Below, piece by piece: positions 1 to 7,795 of a DNA stretch of 64,000 bases. The first letter of the stretch is position 1; every line of letters begins with the position of its first letter. The stretch lies in NCBI GenBank assembly GCA_910578565.1, contig CAJTQF010000003.1, positions 1 to 64,000 on the forward strand. The letters are read 5' to 3'. Origin of the DNA: an uncultured Christensenella sp. (GTDB lineage Bacteria > Bacillota > Clostridia > Christensenellales > Borkfalkiaceae). Made by a program: the position numbers and the translations under genes. The notes under the pieces were generated by a model. The model saw nothing but the letters and a program-made list of their open reading frames with translations. It had not been told where the DNA came from and searched no databases.

Positions 1-1343
1 TGGTTCTTACTGTCCATATGGAATTTCACGGTATACTCGCCGGCATCCGTTGCTTTGAACTTCTCAGCCGTCTCGTCCCAGCTGATACTGCTGCCGTTGT
101 TTGACGTGTAGCCGCCGCCGGGGACGCTCATTAAGTCTTTGTCATAGCCGCTTAAACTAAACTCGTACTCTTCGCCCTTATACGTCACCGTGGAGTTCTG
201 CACCGTTGGTACAGATATACCCAATGGCTTAATCTTAAAATCAAAATATCTTATTGTCTCACTTTCGCCGATACTCTCGTCGGGTGTCCCCTTAAAACTA
301 AAACCTAAATTTGCTTTTAGCTCAACTTTGACCGAGTATGTGCCTACATCTTTCATATCACCGGCATTTGCACTCGGGTAAGTTATATCCATTAAATCAT
401 TGTCGTACCACTCTTTCTTATCCGTAGCCACGTTATCCAGTGTTTGTGTCAAACCGTTGTAAATTACGTGTACATCTTCAGGCTCATTTACTTTACATAA
501 TTTAGTAATATCTACGCAGATAGCCGGACGCACACCGCTGAGCGCATATATGTAATCGTAACCGACAACTCCCGAACCGGTCATAGGATAAGCGCACCCG
601 TAATAAGAAGGGTGACTGGTACGCAACCAATATGTTGCTCCCACCCACTGCGTAGTGGTGCATCCCCAGATACCGCCCGTTTTTACTTCATCTTCCGACG
701 GCAAAAAAACTTTATCCAAGTCGCCGGAATTTAATATGTATTCATCAAATTTTCCGCCGGAAGCAAAGTCTTCAAGAGCAGTAAAATCCGTAGGAGCCAT
801 TACAGCGCTTGCCGATTTCTGATTATTCTGATATTGAGTGCAGGTTGTTCCGGCGCCATTCGAATAAGAGCCGTAATAATACCCAAGCGAAGTCTTACCG
901 GCATTTATTGCCGCATTAATCCAGCTTGTAGCATAATTATTACTTTTTGGATTTGCAAGTCCCGTTGAATAAGTTCCGTCAGACCAAGCATAATTACCAA
1001 GCGAAGTTTTAAGCCACAAAGTTAAGACCGCTTTACCGTCCGAATTATTAAAATATACGGGCCACCACTCTTTCCCCCCGAAAGCAATCACGTGACCGCC
1101 AAATTTATTAGCTTGAAGAGTGGTGCCGTTCAATATGTCTTTAACCAATTCAACCATATTGTCAGCTCCCGCACTTTGGGCAAGCGTGTCAAGCTCATTC
1201 ATAGAAATCGGCTCGTCTGTACTTGCCGCAATTGCCGAGTTGGCTTTATTTTCAGGCAAAGCAAAACTTATGCCGAGAGCGACCGTTACTGCACATAACA
1301 ATGCCAGTATTGCCGTTAATAAATTTCTGCTTTTAATTTTCAT
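1..1343 (-). CDS. Secreted DUF6273 / Ig-like domain protein (3' end missing)
   Basis: The gene runs off the left edge; 447 residues are visible and the C-terminus is absent. Residues 1-40 form a Sec signal peptide (basic start, hydrophobic core, AIAA cleavage-like end). Residues about 80-280 match the DUF6273 pattern of gut Clostridia: an IAFGGKEWWPVYF start, Trp/Tyr-rich middle, and GVRPAICVDI near the end, a fold related to formylglycine/C-type-lectin modules. Two Ig-like beta-sandwich repeats follow (about 290-375 and 380-447), each ending in a GTYSVKV or GEYTVKF motif. It is probably a cell-surface or secreted protein; no enzyme activity can be assigned. The ATG at 1341-1343 has an AGGAGAAG ribosome binding site. 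A long leader precedes it. Confidence 0.8.
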   Translation of the reverse strand, partial: MKIKSRNLLTAILALLCAVTVALGISFALPENKANSAIAASTDEPISMNELDTLAQSAGADNMVELVKDILNGTTLQANKFGGHVIAFGGKEWWPVYFNNSDGKAVLTLWLKTSLGNYAWSDGTYSTGLANPKSNNYATSWINAAINAGKTSLGYYYGSYSNGAGTTCTQYQNNQKSASAVMAPTDFTALEDFASGGKFDEYILNSGDLDKVFLPSEDEVKTGGIWGCTTTQWVGATYWLRTSHPSYYGCAYPMTGSGVVGYDYIYALSGVRPAICVDITKLCKVNEPEDVHVIYNGLTQTLDNVATDKKEWYDNDLMDITYPSANAGDMKDVGTYSVKVELKANLGFSFKGTPDESIGESETIRYFDFKIKPLGISVPTVQNSTVTYKGEEYEFSLSGYDKDLMSVPGGGYTSNNGSSISWDETAEKFKATDAGEYTVKFHMDSKN

Positions 1344-1525
1344 AATCTTCTCCTTTAACCTTCTTCACCTGCCGCCGACCACAGGACGGCGGCAAGTTTA
1401 AGAGAGGTTCTCTGCACCCGCTTGCGCGGATATCAGATGACGTGGTTTAATTATTTTTACTTTGCCGTCCCGGGCGAAGCCAAGAATACATATCCTTCAC
1501 TGCGTTCAGAATGACAAAAAGACAA

Positions 1526-1590
1526 CAAAAAAAGTGTGGCTCCCGAAAGAGACACACTCTGCTATGTAGTATCTCTTACGGTTACCACAC
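1526..1590 (-). terminator. Intrinsic terminator-like hairpin inside the leader
   Basis: On the minus strand GTGTGG (1590-1585) pairs with CCACAC (1539-1534). Inside it, CCGTAAGAGA pairs with TCTCTTTCGG. A run of eight T follows (1533-1526). A second copy of the TGTGTCTCTT segment lies upstream (about 1663-1672) and could compete for the same partner, as in attenuators. Confidence 0.55.
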
Positions 1591-1792
1591 CTGCACAACA
1601 AACGCGCAATAACATTATTAAGCTAATTTAAAATACAATTACATAACGCCACTGAACCCTGCTGCAAGAGACACAAACTGCCTGCGTTCAAGGATTCAGC
1701 GACTTATAACAGTCTAAATCAGCGGTTGAATTTTTCTTCAAAAAAATAAAAAATTGCGCCAAAATATTCAGTTGTGCAAATGTGGTATAATC

Positions 1793-1821
1793 ATTATATT
1801 ACGCGGGTATAAAAAATGCAA
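1793..1821 (-). promoter_or_regulatory. Sigma-A-type promoter for the leader of the DUF6273 gene
   Basis: On the minus strand TTGCAT (1821-1816), 17 bp, TATAAT (1798-1793). The predicted start is near 1786, giving a leader of about 440 nt before the ATG at 1343. Confidence 0.5.
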
Positions 1822-1939
1822 TACTTTTCCGACAAAAAATAAAAATTGTGGGCGGAGCGTAATCCGACCACAACATATTGTGTATGTATTCGACATTTTT
1901 TTATTTTTATCGCTTATTTTATTGATTTGCCGCTTAATT

Positions 1940-2950
1940 TCAAACTTGAACGGCATATTTTTCCGCCCTTGCGGCGGCTTCGGCAGCCTGTACAAACGCC
2001 CTTTCCTTCAAGTCAAGGCAACGCTCCCTTTCGGCTTGCGCCTTTATAAGTTTTGTTTCGGGCGCGCAGCTTTCCGCAAGCCGAACGCACAGACTTCGGG
2101 CTTGCCCGAACCTTTTTTTAAACGCAAAGTATTTTATAGCCCGCGCGCTTGCCAGCGAAATTGCGCTGCGGCGTTCCTGCTCCGCTCGGCTTGCCAACGC
2201 CCTGCTTTCCCATAGATTTTTTCTGTTTTCCGCTTTTTGCAGTTTTTTCGCGCTTGCGCCCGCGGCAACCAGTTTCCCGTATTTTTTTGCGGCCCGGTCC
2301 GCAATTTTAGCGTTGTCGGGGAAAATTACCATAAATATAAAGAAAAATACTATCAAAGAAACGCATCCCGTGAGCAAAGTTTTTATAAGTCCGCTGACCG
2401 CCTGCGGGCAACCCCAGTGAAGAAGAAAAGCGTTGCACACGCCCCATATGCAACTTGTCCCGACAGAAACGAGCGTCCAGCCCGCAAAATACCACGCCGC
2501 CTGAACCCACGGGTTGCCGTGAGATTTGTAGGTGACGTTGCGTTGCAGGGGGAAGTTTATGCACTGCGCGGTAAATACCGCGATTTCAAAGGCGATAAAA
2601 TATCCCCAGCCGTTCCCGTCGCCGAAAACGGTGAAGTTTCTGCCGCCCGCCGCCTTTATGGGAATCATGGGCCAGCCCGCAGGACCGTTGTTAAGACTTT
2701 TGAAAGCGTAGGGCAGGAAAGTCATTATTATATACTGGTACAGCGTTACGCTTAAGCTGAACGCCAGAAAAAATCCTATCTTATACAGCCAGTCCGCAAG
2801 GCGCGGCTTACTTTCGGCAAATGCATACCACACGCCCAGCCAACGTCTGCCCGCATTCTGAAAAAGCCGTATAAAACCGTTTCCTGACAACGGTTTTATA
2901 CAGCTTTTAATATCTTCTTCGTTATAAATTTTTTCCTGCGCGTTATTCAT
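1940..2950 (-). CDS. Polytopic membrane protein with long charged C-terminal tail
   Basis: 336 residues. About four membrane segments lie between residues 50 and 215 (for example GFFLAFSLSVTLYQYIIMTF and LIVFFFIFMVIF), separated by a loop rich in Gly and Trp. Residues about 220-336 form a soluble Ala/Arg/Glu/Lys-rich helix, probably coiled coil, on the cytoplasmic side. The membrane part has a GtrA-like look, but I do not recognise the family with confidence. The gene begins 3 bases after the end of a CobW/TIGR03943 fusion gene and is probably cotranscribed with the two CobW-type GTPases, which hints at metal homeostasis; this is inference only. Confidence 0.75.
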   Translation of the reverse strand: MNNAQEKIYNEEDIKSCIKPLSGNGFIRLFQNAGRRWLGVWYAFAESKPRLADWLYKIGFFLAFSLSVTLYQYIIMTFLPYAFKSLNNGPAGWPMIPIKAAGGRNFTVFGDGNGWGYFIAFEIAVFTAQCINFPLQRNVTYKSHGNPWVQAAWYFAGWTLVSVGTSCIWGVCNAFLLHWGCPQAVSGLIKTLLTGCVSLIVFFFIFMVIFPDNAKIADRAAKKYGKLVAAGASAKKLQKAENRKNLWESRALASRAEQERRSAISLASARAIKYFAFKKRFGQARSLCVRLAESCAPETKLIKAQAERERCLDLKERAFVQAAEAAARAEKYAVQV

Positions 2951-2953
2951 ATT

Positions 2954-3904
2954 TTAATAATAAGTTACCACAGACTCTTCGGGCGGCTGGGCGCGCTCTA
3001 ATTTTTCGGCGGTAAACACGGGACCTTCGGCGCGGTAAATATCGTTGTATTCATACGAAATTTTCGCCGTAACGGTAAGCCAGTCGCGCGTTTTTACGTC
3101 GCTTAAAAGCCCGCGGGTGTCGACGGCAAAACCGTCGTAGGCAATATCCGCTTCGCAACAGGTCATAATATGCCTGCCCAACACTATAAACCCCTGCGGC
3201 ACTTTTTTCGAAACCGCCGCCATACCCTTGAAACGCACGGTCTTTCCGATATAACTTTCGCCGTTTTCCGCCATATCACGGTAGAACCAGGCAAAATCCC
3301 TGTCCGCAATTTCGATTACCGGCGCGTCCACGTCAAAGGGCAACGGATCGACGATATCGTCCATTTCCGCCTTGCCGCCCACGTACTCGTACACAATGTC
3401 GGGTCTGCGGGATATGCCGCGCACGACTTTATGGAAATCTTCCTTGGCATATTCGCCCTTGAAACGGTTAAACACCACCATTTGCGTCATATTGATTTTA
3501 TCGAATACGAGCTGGCGCATATTCGCGTTGTAATTTAAAAAGGTAGCCGAGTCGAAAAAGGTCATCATCTGGTTAATGACCCAGCTTTCGGGCATAGCTT
3601 CGAAAAATCTGTCCAGAAGCCAGGTACCGTTATACTCTACGATTACGCGCTGCGCCCTGTACTTGCGGGTAAGGGCTTTAAGGTTTTCCCTGTTGAGTTC
3701 GTTTTCGTCTTCAAGTGTTACGACCGCGCAGTTCGACACGTTGAATTTGTCGGGCGCGTACTCTTCAAGCCCTTCTTCGCAAATTAAAAGAAGGGTGCGC
3801 TCGCCGCTGTCCATACGCTCGTCTTCAAGCGTTTCCTGTATAAACCTGGTCTTACCCGACTCTAAAAACCCCAGAAACAGATAAACCGATATTTCCTGCG
3901 CCAT
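2954..3904 (-). CDS. CobW-type GTPase fused to a TIGR03943-like domain
   Basis: 316 residues. Residues 1-200 are a G3E (CobW/UreG/HypB) P-loop GTPase with Walker A variant GFLESGKTRF near residues 12-21 and a GTPase body with VVFNRFKG in place of the usual NKxD. The CxCC metal-binding motif of true CobW proteins is absent at its usual place. Residues about 215-305 resemble the C-terminal domain of the TIGR03943/DUF1980 (YcgQ) family: GKTVRFKGMAAV, then a two-Cys motif (MTCCEADIAYDG), then WLTVTAKI. In other Firmicutes that domain belongs to a separate protein encoded with a CobW GTPase and a permease. The gene sits 27 bases after the His-rich CobW gene. A role in zinc or related metal handling is inferred from the family. 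Confidence 0.7.
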   Translation of the reverse strand: MAQEISVYLFLGFLESGKTRFIQETLEDERMDSGERTLLLICEEGLEEYAPDKFNVSNCAVVTLEDENELNRENLKALTRKYRAQRVIVEYNGTWLLDRFFEAMPESWVINQMMTFFDSATFLNYNANMRQLVFDKINMTQMVVFNRFKGEYAKEDFHKVVRGISRRPDIVYEYVGGKAEMDDIVDPLPFDVDAPVIEIADRDFAWFYRDMAENGESYIGKTVRFKGMAAVSKKVPQGFIVLGRHIMTCCEADIAYDGFAVDTRGLLSDVKTRDWLTVTAKISYEYNDIYRAEGPVFTAEKLERAQPPEESVVTYY

Positions 3905-3931
3905 ACCGCCCTTCCTTTACTTAAATTTGTT

Positions 3932-5041
3932 TTATACGCCGAACAATTCCGCAAGTTTGCCGCCGTCGATTTTACTGCCTATTACGCACAGCCTGCCCGT
4001 GTATGCGGGGGCGCCGTCGCGCACGTCCGTTTCGCCGGGGACGTAATCGAAATGAATCCAGCCGTTTTCGCCCGCCACTATGCCCTTTGCGCGCAGTACC
4101 GTGCCGAATTTATCCGAATCCGACAGGCTGTTGAGAATTTTTTCCAGCCCGCCCTTTGTAAAGGATTTGTTGGTTTCCACACCCCAGCTTGCAAATACGT
4201 CGTCTGCGTGGTGGTGATGCCCGTGACCGTGTTCATGGTCATGGTCGTGGTCATGATGATGTCCGCAACCGCACTCGCCGTGGTTATGCTCGTGGTCGTG
4301 ACCGTGACAGCAGCGTCCGTGTTCATGCTCTTCGCCGTGTCCGTGGTGATGTCCGCAACCACACTCGCCGTGGTTATGCTCGTGGTCGTGACCGTGACAG
4401 CAGTGTCCGTGGCTGTGTTCCATTTCTTCAAGCTCGCTTTCCAGCGTGCGGGCGTGTTCCATTGCCGCAAGTATTTCTTTGCCGTCAAGCGCGTTCAAAG
4501 GCGTGGTGACTATTGTCGCCTTTGCGTTTTGCCCGCGGACAAGTTTAACCGCTTCTTCCGTCCTGTCCGCGCCCGCAACGTCGGTATGACTGAAAATTAT
4601 ACAGCTTGCGCTCTTTATCTGGTCGTTGAAAAATTCGCCGAAGTTCTTCATATACATTTTGCACTTCACCGCGTCCACGACCGCGGCGGCGGAATTTATT
4701 TTACAGCCGCCGATTTCGGCGCTTTCCACCGCGCGGATAACGTCCGACAGCTTGCCCACGCCCGAAGGCTCTATAAGAATCCTGTCGGGCTTGTACTCGT
4801 CGTAAACTTTTTGCAACGCCTTTGAAAAATCGCCTACCAGCGAACAGCATATACAGCCGGAATTGAGCTCGTTTATTTTAATGCCCGCTTCCGCCAAAAA
4901 ACCGCCGTCTATTCCTATTTCGCCGAACTCGTTTTCAATTAAGACAATCTTCTCGCCTTCATATGCTTCTTTTATAAGTTTTTTAATAAGCGTGGTCTTG
5001 CCCGCGCCGAGAAAACCCGAAAAAATATCAATCTTTGTCAT
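3932..5041 (-). CDS. CobW-family metallochaperone GTPase with His-rich insertion
   Basis: 369 residues. The N-terminal G3E GTPase domain has Walker A GFLGAGKTT (residues 9-17), the metal-binding CxCC motif GCICCSL (Cys63, 65, 66) and IEPSG for the next GTPase motif. A striking insertion of about 75 residues (about 205-280) is built of His, Asp, Glu, Gly and Cys, with two near-identical copies of a CCHGHDHEHNHGECGCGHHH unit. The C-terminal CobW_C domain follows (about 290-369, WIHFDYVPGE). Proteins of this type deliver zinc or other transition metals to client enzymes; the insertion is a metal-binding or storage tract. The ATG has GGGAG upstream. No Zur-type operator was recognised. Confidence 0.88.
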   Translation of the reverse strand: MTKIDIFSGFLGAGKTTLIKKLIKEAYEGEKIVLIENEFGEIGIDGGFLAEAGIKINELNSGCICCSLVGDFSKALQKVYDEYKPDRILIEPSGVGKLSDVIRAVESAEIGGCKINSAAAVVDAVKCKMYMKNFGEFFNDQIKSASCIIFSHTDVAGADRTEEAVKLVRGQNAKATIVTTPLNALDGKEILAAMEHARTLESELEEMEHSHGHCCHGHDHEHNHGECGCGHHHGHGEEHEHGRCCHGHDHEHNHGECGCGHHHDHDHDHEHGHGHHHHADDVFASWGVETNKSFTKGGLEKILNSLSDSDKFGTVLRAKGIVAGENGWIHFDYVPGETDVRDGAPAYTGRLCVIGSKIDGGKLAELFGV

Positions 5042-5114
5042 ACGGTAACACTCCCTGTCAATGTCTGATTTGCTTTAAGTCCACCGTATGCGCGGTCGGG
5101 CTCAATGCTTAATA

Positions 5115-5143
5115 ATTTTATACCCGTTTTTGTTTTAAGTCAA
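5115..5143 (-). promoter_or_regulatory. Promoter of the CobW operon
   Basis: On the minus strand TTGACT (5143-5138), 17 bp, TAAAAT (5120-5115), about 70 bp before the CobW ATG. It lies directly downstream of the terminator of the preceding gene, as expected for the start of a new operon. Confidence 0.5.
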
Positions 5144-5148
5144 ACAAA

Positions 5149-5170
5149 TTCCCCGACGTGGGTCGGGGAA
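5149..5170 (-). terminator. Intrinsic terminator of the Lys-rich membrane protein gene
   Basis: A 9-bp stem (TTCCCCGAC with GTCGGGGAA), 4-nt loop, then TTTGTTTG on the minus strand, 16 bp after the stop codon at 5186. Confidence 0.85.
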
Positions 5171-5185
5171 TTTGCATATTGTATT

Positions 5186-6481
5186 TTATAAATAAGCTAC
5201 GTTTTTGGGTCTGCCGTCCGCCCTGTGGATTATTACGCGAACGTTATCCGTGTTGTCGCCTGCAAGGGGAATTGCAAAATCCTCGGCTTCCTTTTTGGTC
5301 CTGAACAGCTTGATAGCCTTTGAACTGCCTTCGATACGCACTTCCCATTTATTGTCCTGCGGACGCTTTGAAACGTGGTAAACCTTTTCTTCGCCCGTGG
5401 GGATCGCCTTTGCGACCGTCTGCGCGACGTCGGCAATTTCTGCCTTGGGCTTTTTATTTTCCGCCTTTTTCGCTACGGGCTTTTTGTCCGCCGTTTTCTT
5501 TGCTTCCGCCTTTTTGGGCTTGGACTGCGAACGTTCCGCCGCAGGTGTTTCTTTCACGGGTTCGGCGGCTTTCTTTTCCGTCTTTTTCGCCGCAGGCTTT
5601 TTATCCGCCGTCTTCCTTGCTTCCGGTTTTTGGGTTGCGGGGTTTTCCTGCGCGGGTTTTGCGGAATCTATCTCGGGTTTGGTCTTTACAGGCTCGGGAA
5701 TATCTTCCGTCAGTATTTCCGAGACGGTGGGAACGGTCTCTTCTTTTACGGGTTTTGATTTTACCGCTTTCTTTTCGGCGGGTTTTTTGTCCGCCGTCTT
5801 CTTGGTTGCGGGCTTCTTTTCAACCTTTTTCTTTTCCTGTTTATTTTCGGTATTTTCAGCCGCAACGGGCGCGGGCTGAACTTCCTTTACTTCTTCGACA
5901 GGCTTGCTTGCGGGCTTGTCGGCAGCCGCTTTTTTAACGGGCTTTTTAGCCGTCTTTTTCGCCGCAGGTTTTTTAGCGGGCGAAGACTTTTTGGCGACGG
6001 GTTTCTTTTCGGGTTTTTCTTCCGTCTTCTCTTCCGTTTCCGTCACGGGAGTGACTACCGCAGAGTAGGTAATCTCGTCAACCTGTTCGGGTTCGCCGAC
6101 CTGTTCGGAATGATATTCAATCTCTTCCGTAGGCTGTTCGCTGACGGGTTCGGTCTCGGTATAATTCCGCTCTTCTGCGGGCAAAGAAATTACGTCAGTC
6201 CGCACAGCCGCGCCTTCGTAAACGGCGGTATTTTCGGGAGCAGGATAAAAGGGTTCTATCAGCTTGTCGAAACCGTCGTCATCATCCTGAACGGGTTCGG
6301 TTTTTTCAACTGCGGTTACGTCGTTTTCTTCCGCGGAACGGGCGTGTTTTTTCTTGCGTCCGAGAGCCACCGAACAGGCGATAATTATGATTACCGCAAT
6401 AACGACCAAAGCAATTGCAATCCACGACCAGTTGGGCAAAAGAAATTTGTTGTCGGTCATAAACTTTGTAAACGTTTCCAT
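5186..6481 (-). CDS. Membrane-anchored Lys/Ala/Pro-rich protein with C-terminal DUF2188 domain
   Basis: 431 residues. One N-terminal membrane segment (about residues 15-38, WIAIALVVIAVIIIIACSVA) is followed by a basic KKKH stop and an acidic stretch (about 45-150). A histone-H1-like low-complexity region (about 150-360) repeats AAKKTADKKPAEKK-type blocks. Residues 365-431 match DUF2188 (YHVSKRP, KWEVRIEG, F-TKKEAEDFA, RVIIHRADGR). The ATG at 6481 is chosen over an upstream TTG because GAGGGAAGTGAGA precedes it. The cytoplasmic part could bind nucleic acid or another polyanion through its Lys-rich linker; that is inference. The next gene upstream has the same architecture with a different C-terminal domain. 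Confidence 0.8.
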   Translation of the reverse strand: METFTKFMTDNKFLLPNWSWIAIALVVIAVIIIIACSVALGRKKKHARSAEENDVTAVEKTEPVQDDDDGFDKLIEPFYPAPENTAVYEGAAVRTDVISLPAEERNYTETEPVSEQPTEEIEYHSEQVGEPEQVDEITYSAVVTPVTETEEKTEEKPEKKPVAKKSSPAKKPAAKKTAKKPVKKAAADKPASKPVEEVKEVQPAPVAAENTENKQEKKKVEKKPATKKTADKKPAEKKAVKSKPVKEETVPTVSEILTEDIPEPVKTKPEIDSAKPAQENPATQKPEARKTADKKPAAKKTEKKAAEPVKETPAAERSQSKPKKAEAKKTADKKPVAKKAENKKPKAEIADVAQTVAKAIPTGEEKVYHVSKRPQDNKWEVRIEGSSKAIKLFRTKKEAEDFAIPLAGDNTDNVRVIIHRADGRPKNVAYL

Positions 6482-6586
6482 CTTCTCACTTCCCTCGTAA
6501 ATTTTTTTCAAGTTTGATTTTACACCCAAAAAAATTTATTTGCAAGTTAAATTTCAAACTTTTTATTTCAAAGGCAAAAAAACAGG

Positions 6587-6608
6587 CAAAAAAGCGCGCA
6601 TATGCGCG
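6587..6608 (-). terminator. Terminator-like hairpin after the uL15-like gene
   Basis: The perfect palindrome CGCGCATATGCGCG (6595-6608) is followed on the minus strand by CTTTTTTG, immediately after the stop codon at 6611. Confidence 0.6.
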
Positions 6609-6610
6609 GG

Positions 6611-7687
6611 TCAGTCATTCTTTATTATGACTTTTCCGCCCGCGTCCAATATGTTTTTTTCCGCCCTGCGCGAAAATGCGTTTGCCGTAACGGTAATATT
6701 TTTATCGGCGTTTCCGCGCCCAAGAATTTTTATGTAAGTTACGTTTGAGTTATTGCCGAAAACGCGCTTTTTTATTTCATCGAACGTTGCGTTTTCACCG
6801 TCTTTGAAACAACCGAAAACCGCGTCTAAATTGACGACTTTTTTTGCGGATTTTTCAACTCTTTTTTTAACCTTTTTTACAGGCTTTACCCGCTCCGTTT
6901 CAACCGGTGTTTTTTCAGGTTTTTCCGCAGGCGTGCGCGGTTGTTTTCCGCGGGTTTTCCCTTTGCGTTTTTTTACTGTTATAAGCCCCTTCGCAAGCAG
7001 GGTTTCAAACTCTTCATATTGTAAAAGCGCGGCGAAATCCCGCCTTTCGTACCCAGCCGTCTGCACGCCTGTTTTTTGCGCGAGACTTTCGATAAGCAGT
7101 TTTGAAACCCGCTCTCCGCCGTCCGCGTAAGAAACGCATAAAAGGGGCGTGCTTTTATAACTTTTTTTGTCCGACAGATCTCTGACCGCGTCCGAAACCG
7201 AAAGATATTCTTCGGGTTCGAGCGCGCAAAAAAGGCACAGTCCGCCGCCGCGTATCGCAAGGCGGGCGGCAAGTTTTTTTACCGCGCGGAAACTTTCGTA
7301 CCGCCGGCAGACCCTGCTTTGAAACCCCTTTTCCAAAAGCCCGTTTTTCAAAGAAGAATACAGCTCTTTTGTATCCCCGTCGGATAAAATCAGCCGCGCC
7401 GTAAAACTTTTGTCATACGCGCCCTTCGCGCGTTTTTTTGCGTCGGTCACCGTCTGCGGTTTTTCGGTCTCCGCCGAAGCCGCTACGCCGTCGGTCTCTT
7501 CCGCCGCGATAAATACGGGCGGCTGTCGGGAAGGCGCAGCTTTAAAATCAACGTTGTTGTTTTTAACTTTTTGCAACCTTGCCATACAAACCGCTTCGGC
7601 AATCATTACAATAAGAATTATAGCCGCCGCGCCCAGAAGCACCGCCGCAAGTCCCGCGGAAAAACCGACCGAAAGCAGGTAGTTCAT
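6611..7687 (-). CDS. Membrane-anchored protein with C-terminal ribosomal uL15-like domain
   Basis: 358 residues. A single N-terminal membrane helix (about residues 12-34) precedes a cytoplasmic middle region (about 85-235) that I do not recognise; it contains LCLFCALEPEEY and a helix-rich stretch. A Lys/Pro-rich linker (about 238-283) follows, then a C-terminal domain (284-358) that reads like the C-terminal half of ribosomal protein L15: VVNLDAVFGCFKDG, YIKILGRGNADKNITV, and AFSRRAEKNILDAGGKVII, where L15 has VKILGNGEL-K-LTVKA and FS-SAEE-IEAAGG. It is not L15 itself, because the Gly-rich N-terminal rRNA-binding half is absent. Function unknown; contact with ribosomes or RNA at the membrane is speculation. 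Confidence 0.75.
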   Translation of the reverse strand: MNYLLSVGFSAGLAAVLLGAAAIILIVMIAEAVCMARLQKVKNNNVDFKAAPSRQPPVFIAAEETDGVAASAETEKPQTVTDAKKRAKGAYDKSFTARLILSDGDTKELYSSLKNGLLEKGFQSRVCRRYESFRAVKKLAARLAIRGGGLCLFCALEPEEYLSVSDAVRDLSDKKSYKSTPLLCVSYADGGERVSKLLIESLAQKTGVQTAGYERRDFAALLQYEEFETLLAKGLITVKKRKGKTRGKQPRTPAEKPEKTPVETERVKPVKKVKKRVEKSAKKVVNLDAVFGCFKDGENATFDEIKKRVFGNNSNVTYIKILGRGNADKNITVTANAFSRRAEKNILDAGGKVIIKND

Positions 7688-7795
7688 ATTTCACCCCGTA
7701 AAAAGCGTTTTACTACCATAATATTCTTTGCGGTACGGAATGTGTGAATTGAAAAAGGCAGCCCTTGCGGACCGCCCTTGTTTTGCGTATTAAAA

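Larger units (their letters stand above)
1344..1939. other. 596-bp non-coding stretch with promoter, hairpin and dispersed repeat
   Basis: No convincing gene is present. Read on the minus strand it holds a good promoter (1793-1821), about 260 nt of potentially structured RNA, a strong terminator-like hairpin (1526-1590), one copy of the GTCATTCTGAGCG-type repeat (about 1481-1514), and the ribosome binding site of the secreted protein that follows. It can be read as a long regulated leader or as a small RNA followed by a separate gene. Confidence 0.6.

Noticed and set aside
4052..4825. 257-residue plus-strand reading frame opposite the CobW gene
   Set aside because: It is antisense to the His-rich coding region; its Val/Met-rich product is the complement of His/Asp codons, and there is no ribosome binding site or promoter.
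5320..5937. Overlapping plus-strand frames opposite the Lys-rich protein
   Set aside because: Low-complexity Lys/Ala codons leave long open frames on the other strand by composition alone.
6482..6529. Upstream TTG start for the DUF2188 protein
   Set aside because: It adds 16 residues without ribosome binding site; the ATG at 6481 has GAGGGAAG and begins a standard membrane anchor.
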